The translations under genes and the position numbers were made by a program. A stretch of DNA of 19,449 nt from Clostridiales bacterium UBA4362 (GTDB lineage: Bacteria > Bacillota > Clostridia > TANB77 > CAG-508): positions 5,358-24,806 of the forward strand of contig DGSM01000105.1 of NCBI GenBank assembly GCA_002393975.1. Reading direction: 5' to 3'. Of this stretch, positions 1-8,944 are shown one piece after another (the stretch's first letter is position 1; each line of letters starts with the position of its first letter). The notes below the pieces were generated by a model. That model did no database searches. It was given only the letters and a program-made list of their open reading frames with translations, and was not told where the DNA came from.

Positions 1-2174
1 TTATTCTCAGGTATATTATTTTCATGAACTACATTTTCTTCTGTAGTATTATTTCCTTGTGAAGTCTTCTTAACTGTTATAGGAATATTAATACTCTTTC
101 CACCAAAAGATGCTGTTACATAAGTTTGTCCTTCTTTTAAAGAAGTATTATTAGTAAATGTTATAGATGAAATGTTAACATTATTAACATTTCCATTAGC
201 ATATGTAGCTGTTATTACTAATCCTGCATGATTAAAGTTTTCTCCTACTTCATATGAAGTTTTATTTGGAGCATGTGTAATATTTAATGATGTTATACTA
301 TTTCTTAAAACAGTAATTGGAACATCTATAGTAAATCCATTATATGAAACTTTAACACTTGTTTGTCCATAAGCCAAGTTTGTTGCATTTGTAATTGTTA
401 AATCTGAAAGTGCTAAATCTCTTGAAGTATTATCTGAATAATTAGCCTTAATTACCATTCCTGTAGATACGAAATTATCTCCCTCATAGTAACTAGTCTT
501 TGTTGGATTATTTTTTATGCTTATTCCTGTAATAGTAGGAACTTGTGGTCCAGATTTAGTAGTAAATACTTTTATTGTTGAATCACAATTTAGTATAGAA
601 GATTCTGTAGAATTATATGTTCCTAAATCTTGCCAAGATGGTGATTTTTCAGGTGAATATCCAAATCCTACAAAAGTTTTGTTGGTTTCTATTGTTGCTT
701 TTGAATAGTATGGATCAAATGATTCAGTTGTTTTTGCTTCTGTGTAGTATATATAATGAGATTTTCCTGTAGCAGCTACAATAACAGAAAAGTTATTCCC
801 TGTTATTTTTACTGGATCTTTAAATACAAGCTTATGGAATCCTGGCTCTACAGTTTTGCTTGAACCTTCCTCTAGTGTAACTAATTGTAAATTTGAATCA
901 GCATTGGTTCCTTTTGGATTAACAAATACTTGTAAAGTTTGTGTTTCTGGAACAGTTATTCCTATTTTAGTAATATATTCATCATTAGTACTTTGCTTTG
1001 TAAAATCATTTTTTAAATACATATCTGCATTAGCAGTAAGAGAAAGCTCATTTTCTTGATTTGGGAATAGTTCATCATATTGATAAACATAATCATAATC
1101 TATATTTGGTTTAATTTTCTTTATTCCATAATTTTCACTAGTAATATTTGCATCTTCATAAGAGACATACATAAATCCATTATCGCCATAATCAGAACCC
1201 CATGAATTTTTAATAATCCATGCTCCATCATTAGATGGTCTTTGACGAGATAAGAAATTATTTTTTGAATAATTGTCATCCCATCCTACTATTAAAACAG
1301 CATGATCTTTTGGATAAGATGTAGTACTTGAGCAATAAATTGCACCAGTTGATGGATTGTAGTAATCTGAATCTAGCTCAACCATGCTATCACCATGTAA
1401 AGGTGCAAATACTCCTCCATAATTTACAATAAAATCTTTTATTTCTTTTCTATTTGACCCTGTTCCGCTATTTGGAAAAATATATGTATCATATAGTTCT
1501 GTTTGAATATCTTTTCCAAATAAAGCAGATGTTGTAGTTTTATTAGTATATGCATCATAAGGCATATCGCTTTCATTAACTAAACTATGTCCTCCAGCCA
1601 TAGAGGCATAAGCCCAACTAGCAACACCTCCTGCTGCTATATCTTTATTTATTCCATAGATATTATATTTATCTGTTGTAGAGTTTCCTGAAACCACATA
1701 GTCTAAATGTTTTTCAGAAAAATCATATTTTTTCGCACTATTACCTGCTTTTTTATCAGCAACCGCAAGTGATGTTTCAGCAGATGCAGTAGCAGTAAAA
1801 GCCCAACAATTATTTAGTTCTCCTTGATCTCTTACAACTAAGTTTTGTGAAATAACATCTCTTAAATCATATTTACTTGAAGAACTATCTGCTCCTAAAA
1901 CGCTTCCCATTAAATTAGAAATATAAACAGGATTTCCTGAAGCAACAACTTCTTTAGTTACATCATATTGACTTGGCATTAATACTTTTTCTTTTTCTTC
2001 ATCTGTTAAATTCAAGTATTTTTTATATTCTTCAGAATATTCTACACTTCCAGCTGTAGCTTCCATGCCACCTTTTGCAGCTAGTGAAGAATAATTGAAA
2101 GTATATATAACTGCAATTAGAAAAATTATATAAATCTTTAACAAAGTAGACATTGTGTTCTTTGTTTTTCTCAT
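1..2174 (-). CDS. Secreted papain-like (C1) cysteine protease with Ig-like repeats, 3' end outside window
   Basis: The open frame starts at ATG 2174-2172, behind GAGG, and runs off the left edge after 724 codons without a stop. Residues 10-28 form a hydrophobic signal or anchor segment, so the protein should act outside the cell. The papain-type catalytic set is visible: Gln117 in RDQGELNNCWAF, Cys123, His291 in KDHAVLIVGW and Asn323 in IIKNSWGSDYG. Residues about 350-530 resemble the beta-rich lectin-like domain that often follows C1 proteases in Clostridia. Two Ig-like repeats follow (about 540-620 and 625-705); each carries a Y-x-G/E-G-(D/E)-N/F motif and ends in PITV, typical of bacterial Ig-like group 3 domains. 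A polar linker then leads off the window. It likely cleaves peptides or processes surface proteins; the substrate is unknown. It has its own promoter. The family is certain from the catalytic motifs, the role is not. Confidence 0.9.
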   Translation of the reverse strand, partial: MRKTKNTMSTLLKIYIIFLIAVIYTFNYSSLAAKGGMEATAGSVEYSEEYKKYLNLTDEEKEKVLMPSQYDVTKEVVASGNPVYISNLMGSVLGADSSSSKYDLRDVISQNLVVRDQGELNNCWAFTATASAETSLAVADKKAGNSAKKYDFSEKHLDYVVSGNSTTDKYNIYGINKDIAAGGVASWAYASMAGGHSLVNESDMPYDAYTNKTTTSALFGKDIQTELYDTYIFPNSGTGSNRKEIKDFIVNYGGVFAPLHGDSMVELDSDYYNPSTGAIYCSSTTSYPKDHAVLIVGWDDNYSKNNFLSRQRPSNDGAWIIKNSWGSDYGDNGFMYVSYEDANITSENYGIKKIKPNIDYDYVYQYDELFPNQENELSLTANADMYLKNDFTKQSTNDEYITKIGITVPETQTLQVFVNPKGTNADSNLQLVTLEEGSSKTVEPGFHKLVFKDPVKITGNNFSVIVAATGKSHYIYYTEAKTTESFDPYYSKATIETNKTFVGFGYSPEKSPSWQDLGTYNSTESSILNCDSTIKVFTTKSGPQVPTITGISIKNNPTKTSYYEGDNFVSTGMVIKANYSDNTSRDLALSDLTITNATNLAYGQTSVKVSYNGFTIDVPITVLRNSITSLNITHAPNKTSYEVGENFNHAGLVITATYANGNVNNVNISSITFTNNTSLKEGQTYVTASFGGKSINIPITVKKTSQGNNTTEENVVHENNIPEN

Positions 2175-2209
2175 TTTCTAAATCCTCGCTTGTACAATAA
2201 TATAATTTT

Positions 2210-2239
2210 ATTATATCCATTTATAAAAAATAAAAGCAA
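2210..2239 (-). promoter_or_regulatory. Sigma-A-type promoter of the C1 protease gene
   Basis: On the minus strand TTGCTT (2239-2234) and a consensus TATAAT (2215-2210) are 18 bases apart. The -10 lies about 36 bases before the protease ATG. It is downstream of the groEL terminator, which makes the protease an independent unit. Confidence 0.65.
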
Positions 2240-2267
2240 CAAATTTGGTTTTTCGTAGTATAAATGT

Positions 2268-2297
2268 AACAAAAAGAGAAGAGTTAAAACTCTTCTC
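2268..2297 (-). terminator. Rho-independent terminator of the groES-nudix-groEL operon
   Basis: A perfect 10-bp stem (GAGAAGAGTT pairing with AACTCTTCTC, 2-base loop, 2276-2297) is followed on the minus strand by TTTTTGTT. It lies about 110 bases after the groEL stop. The intervening stretch (2298-2408) is AT-rich filler with no gene. The opposite side has fewer T residues, so it acts best for minus-strand transcription. Confidence 0.85.
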
Positions 2298-2408
2298 ATT
2301 TTGTTGTTTTTTATTATTTATTACTAATTATTGATTTTTATTTTTTAAATTTTAAATTATTATTCTTTTAATTATTATTATACAACCAATAATTAATTTA
2401 TTATTCTA

Positions 2409-4458
<2,050 letters not shown>

Positions 4459-4463
4459 GAAGA

Positions 4464-4745
4464 TTACTCCGCAATTGCTAATATATCATCTTGTCTTACT
4501 ATGATATATTCCTCATCTTTATATTTGATTTCAGTTCCTGAATATTTATTAATTACGACTTTGTCGCCTTTCTTTACTACCATAGGAATAAGTTTTCCAT
4601 CATCATCCTTCTTTCCTGGTCCAACTGCAACAACTTCTGCAATTGAAGGTTTTTCTTTGTTAGCCGCAATGTAAAGACCTCCTTCAGTCTTTTCTTCAGG
4701 CTCTCCAACTTTTAATAAAACTCTGTCTGTTAATGGTTTTAACAT
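4464..4745 (-). CDS. groES: 10 kDa co-chaperonin GroES
   Basis: GroES caps the GroEL ring. The 93-residue product begins MLKPLTDRVLLK and ends DDILAIAE, both typical of the family; the central stretch GGLYIAANKEKPSIAEVVAV covers the mobile loop region and first barrel strands. The frame is open 13 codons further upstream, but the start at 4745 is preferred because AGGAGG lies eight bases before it and because family members start with this Met. The gene heads a groES-nudix-groEL operon behind a CIRCE operator and a TTGACA promoter. Confidence 0.97.
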   Translation of the reverse strand: MLKPLTDRVLLKVGEPEEKTEGGLYIAANKEKPSIAEVVAVGPGKKDDDGKLIPMVVKKGDKVVINKYSGTEIKYKDEEYIIVRQDDILAIAE

Positions 4746-4762
4746 ACTTTCATCCCTCCTTT

Positions 4763-4771
4763 TTAGCACTC
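4763..4771. promoter_or_regulatory. Second CIRCE half-site in the groES leader
   Basis: TTAGCACTC on the plus strand equals a perfect CIRCE half-site. It lies just before the groES ribosome binding site. The expected partner nine bases away is absent; only a shorter degenerate complement (CACTT on the minus strand, 4780-4776) faces it. It may be a decayed second operator or a weak HrcA contact. Confidence 0.4.
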
Positions 4772-4791
4772 TTTTAAGTGTCACCTATTGT

Positions 4792-4818
4792 TTTATATCT
4801 TTTTTTAGCAATTGTCAA
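4792..4818 (-). promoter_or_regulatory. Promoter of the groES-nudix-groEL operon
   Basis: Minus-strand TTGACA (4818-4813) is a perfect -35. TATAAA (4797-4792) follows after 15 bases, slightly short of the usual 17. The -35 lies inside the CIRCE operator, so a bound repressor would block RNA polymerase. Confidence 0.65.
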
Positions 4819-4831
4819 TATAGAGTGCTAA
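4805..4831. promoter_or_regulatory. CIRCE operator (HrcA binding site)
   Basis: The 9-9-9 arrangement is TTAGCAATT, nine bases, GAGTGCTAA on the plus strand. One arm is the exact CIRCE half-site; the other differs at two of nine positions. CIRCE is the known target of the heat-shock repressor HrcA in Firmicutes, and its place over the groES -35 fits that role. Confidence 0.88.
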
Positions 4832-4860
4832 TTTATTTTTTAGGATTATTTTTATGCATA

Positions 4861-4885
4861 AAAAAAGGCTTCATATGAAGCCTTT
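4861..4885 (-). terminator. Rho-independent terminator after the FGE-like gene
   Basis: A perfect palindrome (arms AAAGGCTTCAT and ATGAAGCCTTT, 4864-4885) runs into a T6 tract on the minus strand. It lies between the end of the rsmD-coil-FGE unit and the groES promoter and isolates the two. Confidence 0.85.
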
Positions 4886-4912
4886 CATTGATTAAGTATA
4901 TATAAATTTCAA

Positions 4913-4975
4913 TTATTTATTATTTGTTATTTATTATTTATTATTTGTTATTTGTTATTCGTTATTCGTTATTTG
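4913..4975. repeat. Heptanucleotide tandem repeat, nine copies of TTATTT(A/G) or TTATTCG
   Basis: Nine consecutive 7-base units are in register: TTATTTA, TTATTTG, TTATTTA, TTATTTA, TTATTTG, TTATTTG, TTATTCG, TTATTCG, TTATTTG, with a decayed tenth (TTACTCA). The array lies just after the stop of the FGE-like gene and before its terminator. Variation is confined to the last two bases of the unit. Confidence 0.9.
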
Positions 4976-4999
4976 TTACTCAATGTTTTTAACTATTTT

Positions 5000-6580
5000 T
5001 TATTCTGTAACTAAACAAACTCTATATCCATCTGAAGTATTTGCTTGTCCTATTGTTGTATTAAATGCAAATGTTCCTGATCCAATACTATCCATTGCAG
5101 AAGTTCCTCTTAGTAAGAATGGAACATCAGATTGTACCATATATGAGTGAGATGTAAACCAGCCTGTTACACCAAAACCATTATTAGAAACTTCATACAT
5201 AGCATCTCCACGTCTATTGGCTAGTAATCCATAGTTTCCATTTGCAAGATCAGCACTAAATGTTCCAGTTTGGCCAATATCTTCTACTACATGAGGATAT
5301 ACTGTTTTAAATTTGGTACTCATATTATTCTCATAAAGCATATCAGTATCGGTTCCACCATATTCTGCAATATAGTTAAATCCATTATCTACAAAGCTAG
5401 GAGAAAATTCTCTTGCTCCTCCAGATAAATCATAAACTCCTGTATAATTCCAAGTAGTTGATTGTTTGTTATTTGTATAATAGATCTCAAATTTATTTTC
5501 AGCTCCACCTGTATAGAAGCTTGGATTACTGTTTTTAAGTATAGCTTCACCATTTGTACCATATTGGCTATTAGCTAGATATCCTACTGCTGCCCATTCA
5601 CTATTTTTAACCATATGGCTTTGTTTAGATTTATCATAATTAATTCCATTATAATAAGCATTTCCTATTGAAATACATCTCCAAGAATTAACTCCAGGCT
5701 TACTAACAGCTTTAATATCATTACTTATCTTTACATTTCCATTGGTAGAATCTGTTAAAACATTCTTTCCATTTTGCTCCATACTCATTTCGTATTTAGC
5801 AACCCAGAATCCACTTAAATTTACATCCCATCCGCCATTTTCATAGTTGTTTAAAGCATCTCTCATAAATGCAGGAGCTAAAATATAATGATTTCCAATT
5901 TCTTTAATTGAACTAGAATTAGTTTGAATTCTAGTTAAACTTGTTTGTCCATCATTAGTTGTATTTATTTTAATTAGTCCTCTAGCATCACTATAACCAA
6001 TAGCTTTACTGTAACTAGATGAAGAGTAATAAGTAATTTTGTAAGCAAATCTTGGAATCCAAACAAAATAGCTACCATCACTATTTATTGCATTTGCCCA
6101 TTTTCTATTTGCATAGTCATACCAAGTAGGATCTTTTTCTTCAACATCAATAAATTCTTTATTTCTCTCATCAAATTTAACTGGTTTCATATCGCCAACT
6201 ACAGGCTTAGATGGAATATCTATGATGTTGTCATTCTTATCAAGAAATATTACATCAACTTTTCCATATCTTCTATCAAATGATTCTTCTGGATTATCAA
6301 TAATTGGATCATTAGTTACTTCTTGAGTTATGATGTTTGCTACAACCTCATTATATTCATTTGCTACAATTTGCCTTTGGCCAGAATTAGGCCTAAATAC
6401 TATTACAATAATAAGCATTAATAGTAGCACTATAAAAACAACGGCGGCTAGAATAACAAGCCCTGTTTTCTTGCCTCCGTTATTTGGATCTACCTTTCCT
6501 TTATCATCATTATCATAATTAAATGAATTATAATTAATATAATTACTGTAGTTAGTATTATTATTTTTGTTATTAGCCAT
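5000..6580 (-). CDS. Membrane-anchored protein with FGE/SUMF1-like (C-type-lectin-fold) domain
   Basis: The 526-residue protein has an Asn/Tyr-rich N-terminal tail (1-38), one membrane helix (40-62) and a large outer part, so it is probably a type II surface protein. The outer part has a WYDYANRKWANA...SYFVWIPRFAYKI block, then GFWVAKYEMS, DLSGGAREF (384-392), LLRGTS (489-494) and GYRVCL (518-523). The last three match the order of the DMAGNVWEW, RGGS and GFR motifs of the formylglycine-generating-enzyme fold, which is a C-type-lectin-like fold. I do not see the paired Cys of active FGE, so a binding role is more likely than sulfatase activation; this is inference. ATG 6580 follows GGAGG at good spacing. 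It is the last gene of the rsmD unit, 11 bases after the coiled-coil gene. A long-range phage tail or diversity-element target relation is possible, but no reverse transcriptase is present here. Confidence 0.7.
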   Translation of the reverse strand: MANNKNNNTNYSNYINYNSFNYDNDDKGKVDPNNGGKKTGLVILAAVVFIVLLLMLIIVIVFRPNSGQRQIVANEYNEVVANIITQEVTNDPIIDNPEESFDRRYGKVDVIFLDKNDNIIDIPSKPVVGDMKPVKFDERNKEFIDVEEKDPTWYDYANRKWANAINSDGSYFVWIPRFAYKITYYSSSSYSKAIGYSDARGLIKINTTNDGQTSLTRIQTNSSSIKEIGNHYILAPAFMRDALNNYENGGWDVNLSGFWVAKYEMSMEQNGKNVLTDSTNGNVKISNDIKAVSKPGVNSWRCISIGNAYYNGINYDKSKQSHMVKNSEWAAVGYLANSQYGTNGEAILKNSNPSFYTGGAENKFEIYYTNNKQSTTWNYTGVYDLSGGAREFSPSFVDNGFNYIAEYGGTDTDMLYENNMSTKFKTVYPHVVEDIGQTGTFSADLANGNYGLLANRRGDAMYEVSNNGFGVTGWFTSHSYMVQSDVPFLLRGTSAMDSIGSGTFAFNTTIGQANTSDGYRVCLVTE

Positions 6581-6591
6581 GTGTCCTCCAC

Positions 6592-7029
6592 TTATTTAAG
6601 TTCTTTTCTGTCTTGTTTAATTTCTTTCAAAATACTTTCTAACGAAGTTTCAAGATTAGCTAATAATTCATCAGCATGTTCTTTGGTTCCTTGCATAATT
6701 TGTCTAGAGCTCTCATTTGCAACAGATATAATATGGTCTTTTTGTTCATAAGCTTTTTTGGTTATTTCATGTTCATCAATAATAGAAATAATACGATTTT
6801 CAGCTTCTTTAACAACACCATCTGCCTCTTTTTGAGCTTCTGCAAGTATTCTCTCTCGTTCTTCTTTTACCCATTTTGCTTGTTTCAATTCATCAGGTAA
6901 TTTAATCCTTATTTCCTTAAGTAATTCTAGTATTTCTTCTTTATCTATCATACTTTTATCAGAAAGAGGAACTTTTTTACTATTTTCAATTAAATCTTCT
7001 AGATTATCTAGTAACTGGAATATTTCCAT
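6592..7029 (-). CDS. Coiled-coil protein resembling ATP synthase subunit b / DivIVA-like proteins
   Basis: This 145-residue, highly charged protein is predicted to be almost entirely helical. A short N-terminal helix is followed by a long heptad-like stretch (about 50-145) containing AKWVKEERERILAEAQKEAD and VVKEAEN, the kind of Ala/Glu/Lys pattern seen in F-type ATPase b subunits and DivIVA. It has no membrane helix, so it is not a real subunit b. Homologues of this kind are commonly found next to rsmD in Clostridia and are often labelled 'ATPase'; the function is unknown. It starts 18 bases after the rsmD stop, with AAGGG rather far (about 14 bases) from its ATG, so initiation may depend on coupling. 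Confidence 0.75.
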   Translation of the reverse strand: MEIFQLLDNLEDLIENSKKVPLSDKSMIDKEEILELLKEIRIKLPDELKQAKWVKEERERILAEAQKEADGVVKEAENRIISIIDEHEITKKAYEQKDHIISVANESSRQIMQGTKEHADELLANLETSLESILKEIKQDRKELK

Positions 7030-7047
7030 CGTCTAATATTTTTCCCT

Positions 7048-7602
7048 TCAATTTTGAAAACTTATAATAAATAATGATACTCTTCCATAATTCTTTGTTT
7101 TCAAAATGTTTATATATGTCCTCGAATTTAAAAATTCTTGTATCTTTTGTGCTTCATCAGTTTCTATTACTATTAGTCCATCTTTATTTAGTAATCCTTT
7201 ATCATGTATCATTTCAATCGATTGATTTGCATATTCACTTTTATAAGGTGGATCAATGAAAATCAAATCACAGTTTTCATTTAATGTATCTAATAGTATT
7301 TTAAAATCTTTATTAAAGATTATCGCTTTTTCACTTAAGTGAGTTCTTTCGATATTCTTTTTTAAAAAGATAATATCTTCTCTATCTATATCGCAAAAAT
7401 AACATTTGTTAGCACCTCTGCTTAAAGCTTCAATACCTAATTGACCAGATCCTGCAAAAAGATCTAATACCACAGAATCTATAATGTTATCTTGGATAAG
7501 ATTAAACATATTTTCTTTTATTCTATCAAGAGTAGGTCTAGTTGAATTACTCTCCCTGGAATCCAATTTGGTTCCTCGTGCTAATCCGCTTATAACTCTC
7601 AT
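7048..7602 (-). CDS. rsmD: 16S rRNA (guanine966-N2)-methyltransferase RsmD
   Basis: The 184-residue protein is a Rossmann-fold methyltransferase that uses S-adenosylmethionine to methylate G966 of 16S rRNA during 30S assembly. It begins MRVISGLARGTKLDS and has TRPTLDRIKENMFN (21-34), the SAM-binding DLFAGSGQLGIEALSRGA (47-64) and the catalytic DPPY (117-120), all diagnostic for RsmD. Length is normal. The start is fixed by the family N-terminus, yet no Shine-Dalgarno sequence precedes it, and the -10 of a good promoter lies only six bases before the ATG, suggesting a leaderless transcript. It heads a unit with the coiled-coil and FGE-like genes. The coaD gene, its usual neighbour in Firmicutes, is absent. 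Confidence 0.95.
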   Translation of the reverse strand: MRVISGLARGTKLDSRESNSTRPTLDRIKENMFNLIQDNIIDSVVLDLFAGSGQLGIEALSRGANKCYFCDIDREDIIFLKKNIERTHLSEKAIIFNKDFKILLDTLNENCDLIFIDPPYKSEYANQSIEMIHDKGLLNKDGLIVIETDEAQKIQEFLNSRTYINILKTKNYGRVSLFIISFQN

Positions 7603-7608
7603 ACTACT

Positions 7609-7636
7609 ATTTTATTATTATATTTTTCCTTGTCAA
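7609..7636 (-). promoter_or_regulatory. rsmD promoter, possibly giving a leaderless mRNA
   Basis: Minus-strand TTGACA (7636-7631) and TAAAAT (7614-7609) are 16 bases apart. Six bases separate the -10 from the rsmD ATG, so transcription should begin at or beside the A of the start codon. Confidence 0.6.
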
Positions 7637-7704
7637 TTATTTATTTTTAATTGTAACATTCGATTAAATTTAATGTAACATAGGTATTTTAGCACATTCC
7701 GGGC

Positions 7705-7738
7705 AAAAAATAAAGAGGTTAGCTTTTTGGCTAACCTC
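7705..7738 (-). terminator. Rho-independent terminator after divIVA
   Basis: A 9-bp stem (GAGGTTAGC pairing with GCTAACCTC, 6-base loop, 7715-7738) is followed on the minus strand by TTTATTTTTT. It lies 36 bases after the divIVA stop and before the rsmD promoter. Confidence 0.87.
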
Positions 7739-7773
7739 ACATATTTTTTTATTACGAAATTGTAAATAAACAA

Positions 7774-8235
7774 TTAATCTTCATCTTTACCTTTATTTGT
7801 ATCTTTCAACATCTCCAATTGAGCTAATAATAAAGACTCTTGCTTTGCTGAATAAACATCAAATTGTTTCTTTAAATCCTCTAATTCTTTTCTCTTCTCT
7901 TTAATTTGAGCTTCTATTTCAGTCAATGATTCCTTAGCTTGTAATTCAGCATCTTTAATAATCTGCTTTGCTTCAGTCTCAGCATTTTCCTTAACTGATT
8001 TAGCAGTATCTTGTGCTAAAATCAAAGTTTCTTGAAGAGTTTTCTCAATATTTTTGTATTTTTCTAAATCTTTATTTAGCTTTTCTACTTTATCTCCACT
8101 CTCATTAAAGTTCTTATATAGAACTTCATAGTCTTTGGTTAATTCATCTAAAAAATCATCAACCTCATCAGGGTTGTATCCATTTAAATTCTTTTTAGAG
8201 AATCTTTTATTTTCAATTTCTAAAGGTGTTATCAT
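7774..8235 (-). CDS. divIVA: DivIVA-family cell-division/polarity protein
   Basis: DivIVA proteins bind curved membrane at septa and poles and recruit division or morphogenesis partners. The 153-residue product begins MITPLEIENKRFSKKNLNGY, followed by NPDEVDDFLDEL, the canonical N-terminal membrane-binding module; the rest (about 33-140) is a long coiled coil rich in Glu and Lys. The frame is open ten codons upstream, but Met at 8235 follows AGGAGG at the right distance and matches the family start. The position of B. subtilis Phe17-Arg18 is Leu-Asn here, so the membrane loop is less hydrophobic. The gene follows sepF as in many Firmicutes, though the ylmG and ylmH genes often found between them are absent. 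A terminator sits directly before its ribosome binding site. Confidence 0.93.
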   Translation of the reverse strand: MITPLEIENKRFSKKNLNGYNPDEVDDFLDELTKDYEVLYKNFNESGDKVEKLNKDLEKYKNIEKTLQETLILAQDTAKSVKENAETEAKQIIKDAELQAKESLTEIEAQIKEKRKELEDLKKQFDVYSAKQESLLLAQLEMLKDTNKGKDED

Positions 8236-8248
8236 ATGTATTCCTCCT

Positions 8249-8284
8249 AAAAAACAAAATCTCATTAGAAACTCTAATGAGATT
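8249..8284 (-). terminator. Intrinsic terminator between sepF and divIVA, abutting the divIVA ribosome binding site
   Basis: A perfect 12-bp stem (AATCTCATTAGA pairing with TCTAATGAGATT, 3-base loop, 8258-8284) is followed on the minus strand by TTGTTTTTT (8257-8249). The next base starts the AGGAGG (8248-8243) of divIVA. There is no room for a promoter between them, so divIVA must depend on read-through from sepF or on a promoter inside sepF. Confidence 0.83.
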
Positions 8285-8300
8285 AATAGCTTTTCAAAAA

Positions 8301-8798
8301 TTATTTATTCATAAATGAAGCTAAAGGATTTTTCTTAATATCTTCATTAGATCCTTCATCAATATCATAATTATTTGGTGCAACTAAAAAGATTGAATTA
8401 GATATTTTTAAAATCTTTCCATCTAGAACGACAACTGCTCCAGAAACTGTATCAACGATACGTCTAGCAACATCTTTATTAGCATACTCAAGGTTCATAA
8501 CTATAGATTTTCTTTGTCTTAATAGTATACAAATCTCACTAGCTTCTTCAAATTCAGTTGGTTGGGTAATAACCATTTTCACTTGTGAATTAGAACCCAT
8601 TGGAAGATTTCTTGCATTTGCTTTTCTTCCGAATAAGCCTTTTGCTTCTTCTTCATCTTCTGGCTCATTATCTAATGCATATACATCCTCGACTTGAGCT
8701 TGTGAATCTAATTCTTCTTCGTCTATTTCTTCTCCTTGTTTTTGGCCCATGCCAAGTGCTTCCCATACTTTGTTAACTATATTAGTCATCTTTGCCAT
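8301..8798 (-). CDS. sepF: Cell division protein SepF
   Basis: SepF binds FtsZ filaments and anchors them to the membrane at the septum. The 165-residue product has a short amphipathic N-terminal helix (about 1-18, NIVNKVWEALGMG), an acidic linker (23-52) and the SepF core (about 72-145) with VKMVITQPTEFEEASEICIL, RQRKSIVMNLEYANKDVARRIVD and GKILKISNSIFLVAP, all typical. The start at 8798 has GGAGG ten bases upstream; a second Met at codon 4 is too far from it. A good promoter lies in the gap before the gene. The yggS gene that often precedes sepF is missing; the HlyD-like gene is the direct upstream neighbour. Confidence 0.96.
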   Translation of the reverse strand: MAKMTNIVNKVWEALGMGQKQGEEIDEEELDSQAQVEDVYALDNEPEDEEEAKGLFGRKANARNLPMGSNSQVKMVITQPTEFEEASEICILLRQRKSIVMNLEYANKDVARRIVDTVSGAVVVLDGKILKISNSIFLVAPNNYDIDEGSNEDIKKNPLASFMNK

Positions 8799-8853
8799 CT
8801 AAGAATAACCTCCAATTTTTTCTTTTCATAAGTGTTTTATACAATTTAATAAT

Positions 8854-8882
8854 AGTATCTAACTTTTCAAATTTAAAGTCAA
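8854..8882 (-). promoter_or_regulatory. sepF promoter
   Basis: Minus-strand TTGACT (8882-8877) and GATACT (8859-8854) are 17 bases apart, about 55 bases before the sepF ATG. The region between the HlyD-like gene and sepF (8799-8944) is otherwise without a believable gene. Confidence 0.6.
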
Positions 8883-8944
8883 CACATTTTCTGTGATGTA
8901 ATTGTTTTTTAAAAATCGTGTAATTTTTCTGTAAAGAACGTTTG

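Noticed and set aside
2032..2220. 62-codon minus-strand frame at the 5' end of the protease gene
   Set aside because: It overlaps the signal peptide region in another frame; the protease frame has the catalytic motifs and the ribosome binding site.
5000..6580. FGE-like gene as a diversity-generating retroelement target
   Set aside because: No reverse transcriptase, template repeat or accessory gene is visible in the window.
7650..7685. TGTAACATT and ATGTAACAT direct repeats before rsmD as an operator
   Set aside because: The repeats are short, in AT-rich DNA, and lie upstream of the promoter without symmetry.
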